Origin: Pleurotus djamor
Taxonomy: Eukaryota; Basidiomycota; Agaricomycetes; Agaricales; Pleurotaceae
Assembly: GCA_029747585.1 (NCBI GenBank)
Contig: JAPEVF010001095.1
Coordinates: 1 to 14,008 of the forward strand
DNA: 14,008 nt
Reading direction: 5' to 3'
The stretch's first letter is position 1. Every line of letters starts with the position of its first letter. Positions 7,512-14,008 of this stretch are shown here, in pieces. Below the pieces are notes generated by a model that was not told where the DNA came from, did not search any database, and worked only from the letters and a program-made list of their open reading frames with translations. The position numbers and the translations under genes were made by a program.

Positions 7512-7522
7512 TAGCAGCAAAA

Positions 7523-8276
7523 GGTCCATTTGTCTCTTTCTCGGATCCGAACAAGATGGTAAGCATGTCGGAGGTCAATTTTGGTGTAGTAGCGGGCCTT
7601 TTTGGGAGCGTCCAGGAGGTCGGCGATGAGTGGGAGCGGGTAATGGTCCCGTTTGGTGATTTTGTTTAGGCCGCGATAGTCAACGCAAAGTCTGAATGAG
7701 CCATCTTTTTTCTTTGCAAAAAGGACGGGTGCCCCGTGAGGAGAGTTGGTGTGCCAGATAAAACCCATTCCGAGGTGCTCATCTATAAATTCTTTGACCG
7801 TGAGTTGTTTGGCCTGAAAGAGAGGAATGATACCGCCAACGGGCGGTTTTGCGCCTTCCTCCAGATCAATTTTAAGATCATAAGAGCGGTGATCGGCTAG
7901 GGTTTCGGCTCTGCCTTTAGAAAAGACATCCGCAAACTCATGGTAGTCCTCTGGGATGTTTTCCGGAATGAAGTCCGTGCAGGAGGTGGATTTAGCCTGA
8001 GTAGACTTGGGTCGGATCACTATTTGGTAGACCGTAGTGCCCCGGAGCTGACTGATAGCTTTGAATGCAGCTGCATTTACTTGGGAGATACGAGGAGCTC
8101 CGTTTTCCAGAAAAGGGGACAGGGGTTCAATGTTTTCGGGTGTCTCGGCCCTTGCGGGCTCGGACACGGGTGGTGGGGGCAGAGACATAGCAGGGGTCGG
8201 CCGAGGTACCGTGTTAGCAGGGGGGTTAGTCTTCGCCCGGGTTAGGGGTTCAGAGCAGGGGGTTGCTGGTTGGTTG
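7523..8276 (-). pseudogene. pol: Pol fragment of a second Ty3/gypsy lineage (linker plus N-terminal RT)
   Basis: The continuous frame encodes a Pro-rich linker, then an [20 protein letters not shown] block, then [33 protein letters not shown] and [16 protein letters not shown]. These are the fingers and motif-A parts of a Ty3/gypsy RT, and the motif-A Asp is intact (in KIDLRHAY). The sequence breaks after DKWT at about 7523, before the YxDD palm, and runs into the inverted-repeat element. The other end runs into the ambiguous bases 8277-8295. The upstream protease is missing. The wording of the RT blocks differs clearly from the element at 290-4109, so it is a separate family. Both are on the minus strand and both have lost their 3' half. 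Confidence 0.82.
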
Positions 8277-8295
8277 NTGNNTCGGCCGANNCGAN
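8277..8295. other. Ambiguous-base junction between gypsy fragment and desaturase
   Basis: Six N calls fall at 8277, 8280, 8281, 8290, 8291 and 8295 in a TCGG/CCGA-rich stretch. Desaturase sequence lies to the right and retrotransposon sequence to the left. It marks either an assembly join or a repeat-rich insertion point. Confidence 0.7.
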
Positions 8296-9959
8296 CGGTC
8301 GGTAAAAGTCTGAGAAGAGGACGAAGCAACGAACCGTTGAATCATAGTTGTAATCTTCTTTCAACACCTTCTTGATCAGCTCAGTCACTTCAGGTTGATT
8401 ATCTGAAGATCGGTGTGAGCAGGTATTCAACGCTTTTGGAAGGAATTAAAGATGCCATAGGACGTACAGAAAGGAATGCTGGAGAAGAGATGATGTCCAA
8501 TGTGATCGTGGCTGACGTTGTGCAAAAAGAAGCGGCCTGCCCATCCAAGGAGAGGACGATCCACGGTTGCCAACGCACCCTTCACGAACGTCCACTCCTT
8601 CCTTCTGAAATGGGGGATAGTGGGATCAGAATGATGAAGATAAGTTAACATGACGATCCCTGTAGATACACATCAAAGTTCAACCAAAGTGGCTTCAGAG
8701 GAGTTTGAAAACGAAGACGTACAGTGATTGGCAAGCTGTGATGGTGTGATAGGTTGGATGTGGGCGTGAGTTGATGCGAGGGCCAGGAGACAAGTTTTAC
8801 GAAAGACGTACCAGATAAGGTATGAAATACAGTTTCACGAACGCGCCCAGGCCAACTTGCCGTGTGTAAATGTACAAAATCGTGGACATAATCGCAAGGC
8901 CAATATTAGATGCGATGATACCGTTCCGTTCGTGTGGTTTAAAGAGGGGTGACGACGGGAAGAAATGCTGATTAAGGATTAATGATCAATGTCCCATAGA
9001 AAGCAGTACAGCTGCGAAGGTGGTGTTAGAAGAAGGAAATGCTCACATTAGTTCCCTTGGGATACATTGGAGATCCCATAGCGTTGGCTACGAGATAGTA
9101 TTGCCAACCGAGAGACTGCATCAGTAGCATGCGTAGAAGTGTGTAGATCGGGGTTTCCTCGAATATTTCGTGATAATCGCGCGCATGCGCTTTTTGCGGG
9201 GGTGGAAGACCGTAATCACTCCGAGTTCGTGGTACATAGTTCTCGTCGCGCTCGATGGAACCCGTGGCTTTCTATAGGACGTGTGTTTCGGTATGAATTA
9301 ATCAATGGCGTGAAACGGATTCAAAAAAGGGAACCCACGTGGTGCGCGTGATGAGAAGACCTCCAAGCATAGTAGGGCACCAAAAGGAACTGGGCGGCAT
9401 CGCGATCAGACGCGAGAAGGAGAACGGAGAGAGAACGTACAGTATGAAGGGAGAATCCGAGCGCATGGTTGAGCCATCCGTGAGGTGACAAGGTTCCGTG
9501 GCCGGCTTCATGACCTTGGGAGAGCGGTTGAGCATCTATGTCAATTTGTATGATGACGCTAGAAAGCTCACCGAGGCACCACCAGCCCGCAAGAATGACA
9601 CCTTGCCAATGCCAATATGTCGCCCAAAGCGAATACTTGAGAGCGCGAACGAGAAGTGCATTCCATCCTTCGCGAAGGAGGAAGGTTGCAAAAGGGTTGA
9701 TCATAGTCCCGAGTTTGTAGGCAATGACTGCGCATGCGACATCGCGAAACACGTAGTACAAGCCCTTGGCAGTCGATTTCTTGAACAGGTGTTTAGGAAC
9801 GGCTGCGTGTAACTGCGCTATAGTAACCTATAGACCGAAGAATGGAACGAGCTGAGTAGCCGCGCCTTGTAACCCGACGAATGCAAGTACCTCTGGGGGT
9901 GAGAAAGGTGTCTCCTTGCGAGCTGTAAACTCTGGTCCGTCACGGAATATGTCGAGCAT
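8296..9959 (-). CDS. Delta-12-like fatty acid desaturase, C-terminus truncated
   Basis: Membrane desaturases of this type convert oleoyl to linoleoyl chains in the ER using a di-iron centre. Nine minus-strand exons give a continuous frame: 9891-9959, 9572-9812, 9441-9514, 9339-9389, 9047-9271, 8812-8967, 8723-8735, 8468-8659 and the last from 8402 down. The start ATG (9959-9957) gives MLDIFRDGPEFTARKETPFS, a common fungal N-terminus. The three histidine boxes are visible: HEAGH (about residue 105), HHAHH at the end of exon 4, and HDHIGHH near the end of exon 8. Introns are 51-79 bp with GT-AG ends; exon 7 is a 13-base microexon restoring LANHW. After the YNQPEVTELIKKVLKEDYNY block the usual roughly 40-60 residue tail is lost at the N-rich junction near 8290. 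About 375 residues remain, and all iron-binding His boxes are present. Delta-12 versus delta-15 specificity cannot be decided here. Confidence 0.88.
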
Positions 9960-10623
9960 GAGTAGAGATCACTGAAGGGGGGGACGAGGAGGAGGGGTGG
10001 GTGGCAAGATGGCGGACACATGGGGCAGCTATATTTGAAGAAAGGTCAAACATGGTAAAGTGATGGGGTCTTGTCAATGGCCTCACGGGGAACCGCTAAA
10101 GTCGGGTATTGCGGAAAAGTGCGTGTATAGGCACTGAGACGAACATGTCTCTCTTGATTCCACAGAGTGGCACCCACAAGCAAAAAAGGTGATGGATCCG
10201 CGAGATCGAGATTCATGGACCCCGGACAGCCCGATCAGGGACGTGGGTTACACATGAGCCGACTGTGGAAGAAAATAGTAAGTACGGAATTCATCAACAA
10301 CTGGGGCAAGGAAGCAAACCTCATTCCTATCAGTACGGTAATGCGTACCCGGAAAGACGAGTTTGCCATCAGATGCCCTTTCCTCCCGTAAGCAGACACG
10401 CTCCGCTGCACACTCCCGGACCCATTTTTGCATCCGTTCAGGCTTCAATTTGCGATTGGCACACACAACCAGAGAAAATTGATGTATTGTGTTGCAATGA
10501 GCCGTCAGCTGTTCGATACGATAGCGTACCGAGTTGTGGAGGACCCGAGGCGAGAACGGTACCAATAACCCATGTGGATGGCATGATCATCTGCTATTGC
10601 GAAAGGCAATGCGAGGGAAAAGG
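9960..10623. other. Intergenic interval upstream of the desaturase
   Basis: It holds the presumed promoter of the desaturase (adjacent to 9960) and the region downstream of the hydrolase stop. An open minus-strand frame of about 105 codons (10248-10565) has no ATG, no recognisable domain and no supporting splice extension, so I do not call it a gene. No clear TATA box was found next to 9960. Confidence 0.45.
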
Positions 10624-11022
10624 TTAAAAAAGCAATGCCTTCAGAGCATCTACTATATCTTGACGTTTCTTGATACTTGACTTGGCGTCGTGGACTAATT
10701 TATCAGAGACGTGGAAGGTACCGCGATAATTCTGGACATGCCCGGAAACAGAGGACCGATTAGCTCAGACACGAAAGATGAAACATCCGGACAGTCGCCT
10801 AAAACTTACATGTATTTCAGTCGCAACACCCGACTCGAGTAGACGATGAGCGAATGCGATCGCATCGTTGGTCAAGTCATCCCATTGAGCGCAAAGCACC
10901 ATTGTAGGCGGAAATTGTGACAAATCGTTGGCGAGGGCTGGAACGGCATATCCGAGTGTCGGTTGTTCCAAGTGAGTGATACCCTGCGGCAAGTACATCT
11001 CCCACATGAAGCGAGTGACATT
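10624..11022 (-). pseudogene. Alpha/beta hydrolase (fold-3 type), C-terminal 106 residues only
   Basis: Two exons, 10810-11022 and 10624-10731, are joined by a 78-bp intron 10732-10809 (GTAAGT, branch-like GCTAATC, acceptor CAG); the stop TAA is at 10626-10624. The first exon carries PPTMVLCAQWDDLTNDAIAF and AHRLLESGVATEIH. The AQxD block holds the catalytic acid of HSL/arylacetamide-type hydrolases. The second exon has YRGTFHVSD, whose His is the likely catalytic base, and a Lys-rich helix to the end. The nucleophile elbow (GxSxG) and oxyanion HGG motif are absent because the gene stops at the N at 11023, where an oppositely oriented oxidase begins. It is a broken gene or half of a misjoined one. 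Confidence 0.72.
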
Positions 11023-11023
11023 N

Positions 11024-12288
11024 ACAAGCAATGATCTTCGACTGGAGAACCAACACCGAAATTCGGCTCCCCAACATTCCTAATGGCGTTCGAGTCAGCT
11101 CGCCATTTTCCGCCTCTGCCGTGACTTTGCCGTTGACGCCAGCCAACAACTATACCCCAGAGATCCTCATCTGCGGTGGTACGGCTGGAATTTCTGACAA
11201 GTTACCTTGGATTGAATACTCTTCTCAACGCCCTAACTCTGATCAATGTGCGAGGATGGTGCTGTCTAAGGAAGGGATCAAAGCTGGCTGGAAGGTTGAA
11301 CATATGCCCGAAGGTCGAATTATGCTGGAGCTTATCCTTATCCCCGATGGCCGTGTTGTCATCGTCAATGGCGCTAAGACTGGTGTCGCTGGGTGGGGTA
11401 CTGTGAGTACTGACTCTTCCATCTTCATTCCTCTACTGATTGACAAAATCTTCCGTCTACTATAGGTCCACGACCCCGTCGGTCTGAGCAACGCTGATCA
11501 TCCAGGCTTCACGCCAATTGTATACGATCCTTCTGCTCCAGCTGGAAAGCGCTTCTCGAAGAAAGATATGCCCACGTCGAAGATTGCTAGAATGTACCAC
11601 TCAACTGCTACTCTCATCCCTGATGGCTCGATCATGATTGGTAAGTTTGACTCGCACCTTGAACAACGAATAGGCTTAACACGCCGATATTAGGTGGTTC
11701 AAACCCGAATCCTTTCACAAATACAAGTGTGCCCTACCCTTCTGAATGGAGACTCGAGTTTCTATCCCCGCCATATATGTCCCAACAGCGACCCACCGTT
11801 TCCGGCGTGCCAAAGATCGTTGACTTCGGTCGCCAATTTACTCTCAATGTCAACCTTCCTAGAAACACTAGAGATGTAGTTGGTGAGTCACAGTCATTAT
11901 TTTTGCGCATAACCCACCCACTCACTTTTGCCTCCAAGTTAACCTCATGGACTTGGGCTTCGCCACCCATGGTGTCCATATGGACCAGAAGCTTGTCCAA
12001 TTGAAGGCTACCCTTTCTCGAGATAAGAAGACCATCAAGGTTACCGCTCCATCTGACGGCCGCCTGTACTCTCCAGGACCTGGTTTCCTCTACGTTGTTA
12101 CGGACAAAGGGATACCCAGTGTGGGTCATCGCCTCATCATTGGAAACGGAAGATCCCCTTCAGTTGACCAAGAAGCGATTACCAAGTAAGCAGATTACGC
12201 TTCTCCCCATCGGTCAAGAAGCCTGATTGTCCACTCTAGCATGCTGGCCAACACGGGTGAAGCTGACCCATGGTACGAAGACCCTTGA
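11024..12288 (+). pseudogene. Copper radical oxidase (glyoxal oxidase-like, AA5), N-terminal part missing
   Basis: Glyoxal oxidases oxidise small aldehydes to acids and release H2O2 for extracellular peroxidases. Five exons, 11024-11402, 11466-11640, 11694-11882, 11939-12185 and 12240-12288, are separated by introns of 63, 53, 56 and 54 bp with GT-AG ends; about 345 residues remain of the roughly 550 usual for the family. Kelch-like blocks include EILICGG, IPDGRVVIVNGA and GVAGWGT. The [12 protein letters not shown] block contains the Tyr-His pair that ligates copper. The C-terminal domain ends with MDLGFATHGVHMDQ, which carries the third His ligand, then GPGFLYVVTDKGIPS. The half with the Cys-Tyr cross-link (radical cofactor) and signal peptide is missing at the N at 11023. 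If the genome is really joined like this the enzyme is dead. Its 3' end converges with the lectin gene 203 bp away. Confidence 0.82.
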
Positions 12289-12490
12289 TCGACTCCTACC
12301 ATCACTTTCAGTCAACTAGAATATGGTAGTTGGTCGACATTAATCGCTTCATAACCTAGTAGTGTCTTGTTGCTTTAATTTGAACGTTTTAATTCCACAG
12401 TATTGATATCCAACCCGAAACATTGCATCCCTGAAATAAGGACAGTCCACGGTGTGTACAATTGTATTTTATCATTCTCATAGGATGTAT
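12289..12490. other. Convergent 3' region between oxidase and lectin
   Basis: This 202-bp AT-rich spacer lies between two opposing stop codons and must hold both 3' UTRs. No polyadenylation signal stands out clearly. Confidence 0.5.
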
Positions 12491-13136
12491 TTACGCTATT
12501 TGGTCGGACAAGTAAGACTTTTGCGCCTTCTGTCGGAGTTGAAAGCGTAGGCTCACCTTCCTTCAGGTACCAGAGCTGGTTGTCGCCATTCCAGCGAGTC
12601 CAAATGGTAACAGGTGTCCCAGCGGTCGCGTTTCCGTGATCACCGAGGTCGAGGTTGAGTTTGGTGTCATTGACGTAGAGTCTGGGGGGAATGGGAAGTG
12701 GATCAGAAAGGATACTTTGGTGACGTGCTTGATTTTACCTGATAGTGCCCTCCTTGTCAGACTTGATGTCCCAAAGGAACTTGTTATCGACAGCGACGAC
12801 GGCAGTCCCATTTTCGATAGGACCAGAGACACCAAGGTAGCGTCCAGTTTGAGCATTCTTGAATGCCCATCCACCAGAGCCTTGTTCTGCAACCCACTAC
12901 GATGCATCCATCAGGCGACCGGGAGTAGAGACAGTTGATGAACGAACGAACCTTCTGGTTTTCTCCTCCATTATCGTCATATCCGATCACTTCATCAAGA
13001 GGATCAGCGACCGAAGACTTCTCGGCACCTGGAAGAACCACATACCGGAAGTATTATCACCACCGGAAAGATCAGCGACATTTCCGGCCTTGAAGTTGAC
13101 GAACTTGTATTTGCGACCTTCTTGGGGTTGAGTCAT
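12491..13136 (-). CDS. Ricin-B-type (beta-trefoil) lectin, 138 residues, intact
   Basis: Five coding exons in minus orientation, 13046-13136, 12952-12989, 12739-12896, 12557-12681 and 12491-12495, total exactly 417 bases; introns are 56, 55, 57 and 61 bp, all GT-AG. Two contain stops or frame changes, so they are true introns. The protein starts MTQPQEGRKYKFVNFKAGN and shows trefoil repeats with LSGGDN, a Q-x-W block (NQKW), a central RYLGVSG...FLWDI unit and a last Q-x-W block (NQLWYL). The final exon codes only the last part of an Ala codon and the stop. No signal peptide is visible, as in many cytosolic mushroom lectins. Such folds bind Gal/GalNAc-type glycans and some deter fungivores; neither sugar nor function can be read here. 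Nothing of a catalytic toxin chain is present. Confidence 0.85.
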
Positions 13137-13182
13137 GGTTGGGATAGATGAGTGTTGAGGTTATCCAAGGGAGAAGGGTGCC

Positions 13183-13190
13183 CTTTTATA
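13183..13190 (-). promoter_or_regulatory. TATA box of the lectin gene
   Basis: TATAAAAG on the minus strand lies 47 bp upstream of the lectin ATG (13136), a usual spacing for a fungal core promoter with a short 5' UTR. The leader between them is C/T-rich and contains no upstream ATG. Confidence 0.6.
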
Positions 13191-14008
13191 CTTTAGCGGT
13201 TTGTGGCGGAGTCCTCATCACATGGTGGTGTCATAGCTTTCCTGCATTACGCCTGATCCAGACCAAACGTCATATGCAATAACTCTTGACAGTCATGGTG
13301 CCGATTTGTGGTGGAAACTGCGTGCGTTATCAAACTCCTCCACAGCATCCATCATTAGATTTGGGTAAAAGCGGAGGTGATAACTCGGTGGGCCCTGGCC
13401 TGGATGCACAGCGATATGATTGGACTACACCATGACCCAATCTGACACAACACACATGCGTCACAGCGAAACAGGGCACAGAATTCCAAATTACGGTTAG
13501 GGACCTCCCTATTACTGAATGGTGGAATAGGAGAAGGCATAGCGACAACACTCCATAAAGCGAAGTTGATCCAAAGAATCTCATTCATATCAATCTCTAG
13601 GACTGGCAAACAGATAGACTTACCTTCCTATGGCGAGTCCCTTTGGCTCTTCGTGCGTGACCGTCGAGATTGCGTCGAGATAGAGTGATCGCGTGGGTAA
13701 CGCAGCTATGCATGTTTAATAAAGCTTCCGACAGCGTTGTAGTAGTATTATGCTGCATTTATGCACTTGAACTGGGCGAAGTTGAAGCTGTAGTTGCCGT
13801 GGCCTGCGACAATTATATATAGGGACCGAGACAGGAGGTGCTGGATCGTGGTCCATGGCACAGAGTCCATCATTCACACGCTTGTCCTGCCCACAACCTT
13901 GTCGGCACCTTCATCAAGGTTCTCAGGTCAAGAAGCCTCTCAAGCTTGACTCGCTCAAGGCTTGAAGCTTGAAGCTTAAACATCTCGTCAGCAAGCGTCG
14001 CCCTCGAA
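13191..14008. other. Upstream region of the lectin, no gene supported
   Basis: The part nearest the lectin should hold its upstream regulatory sequence. Two overlapping minus-strand frames around 13330-13609 have no recognisable domain. A TATATATA sequence at 13814-13821 precedes an ATG at 13855 that opens only 36 codons. Near the end, at 13943-13978, there are overlapping AAGCTT/CTTGAAG repeats. Nothing else is assignable. Confidence 0.45.

Larger units (their letters stand above)
6725..7522. mobile_element. Non-autonomous DNA element with 39-bp inverted repeats and dense subterminal motif array
   Basis: Inverted repeats at 6725-6763 and 7419-7457 match at 37 of 39 positions. They enclose 655 bp with no coding capacity but 18 of the 21 copies of TTYYCACRGTCA counted in all; two further plus-orientation copies lie between the right repeat and 7511. 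The second gypsy fragment resumes at about 7523, so the true right edge may lie near 7511-7522, beyond the inverted repeat. The left side abuts a gene fragment at 6710. Subterminal repeats bound by transposase are a known feature of CACTA, hAT and some other cut-and-paste superfamilies; I cannot assign this one. No target-site duplication is evident. Confidence 0.6.

Noticed and set aside
10248..10565. A 105-codon minus-strand open frame between desaturase and hydrolase
   Set aside because: It has no ATG start, no recognisable motif and no supporting intron; it could be an exon of an unknown gene but the evidence is too weak.
13330..13609. Two overlapping minus-strand frames of 84 codons with hydrophobic stretches
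   Set aside because: They lie in different frames over the same DNA with no domain, and upstream splice-like sites do not join into a credible protein.
13620..13710. Possible tRNA or small RNA gene in a GC-rich stretch with repeated GTCGAGAT
   Set aside because: No acceptor stem, A box or B box fits, and no snRNA motif was seen.
13814..13966. TATATATA followed by an ATG in good context at 13855
   Set aside because: The frame closes after 36 codons and the peptide is not recognisable; it could be a promoter for a gene beyond the window but this cannot be shown.

Overview
The window reads as nuclear DNA of a filamentous basidiomycete, most likely an Agaricomycete. Host genes are cut by many 51-79 bp GT-AG introns. 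The gene content fits that group: an AA5-type copper radical oxidase, an intron-rich 138-residue ricin-B-type lectin, a delta-12-like fatty acid desaturase, and a viroplasmin/RNase H1 N-terminal-domain protein. Ty3/gypsy debris is abundant. No single gene names the species.

Layout. (1) 1-290 is unassigned. (2) 290-4109 is the 5' part of a minus-strand Ty3/gypsy retrotransposon: an LTR (3341-4109), Gag with a zinc knuckle, a retropepsin and a reverse transcriptase that breaks off just after the RT. RNase H, integrase and the 3' LTR are absent. The copy is dead: it has an in-frame stop, a catalytic Asp to Asn change and a frame change at an ambiguous base. (3) 4130-4441 is a minisatellite of about 32 bp with a palindromic core. 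(4) 4451-4983 (+) is a spliced viroplasmin-like gene without a recognisable 5' end. (5) 5493-5708 holds short tandem repeats and promoter-like motifs with no convincing gene. (6) 5864-6710 (-) is a frameshifted hypothetical gene fragment. (7) 6725-7522 is a non-autonomous element with 39-bp inverted repeats and 21 copies of a short motif. (8) 7523-8276 (-) is a fragment of a second gypsy lineage. (9) 8296-9959 (-) is a nine-exon desaturase whose C-terminus is lost at an N-rich junction with the gypsy fragment. (10) 10624-11022 (-) is the C-terminal part of an alpha/beta hydrolase and 11024-12288 (+) the C-terminal part of a copper radical oxidase; they meet head to head at a single N. (11) 12491-13136 (-) is an intact lectin gene with a TATA box. 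(12) 13191-14008 is largely unassigned.

The host genes look like neighbours in an accessory or repeat-rich region, not a pathway. Sequence ambiguities sit at or near the desaturase/gypsy join, the hydrolase/oxidase join and the gag/pol frame change, so some odd structures may be assembly artefacts. The most unexplained structures are the inverted-repeat element (6725-7522), the GGGATTCG motif scattered through the first retrotransposon in two reading frames and in its LTR, and the 32-bp minisatellite. Exon boundaries were derived by hand from splice consensus and reading-frame continuity. Family assignments rest on recognised motifs, not on a database search.
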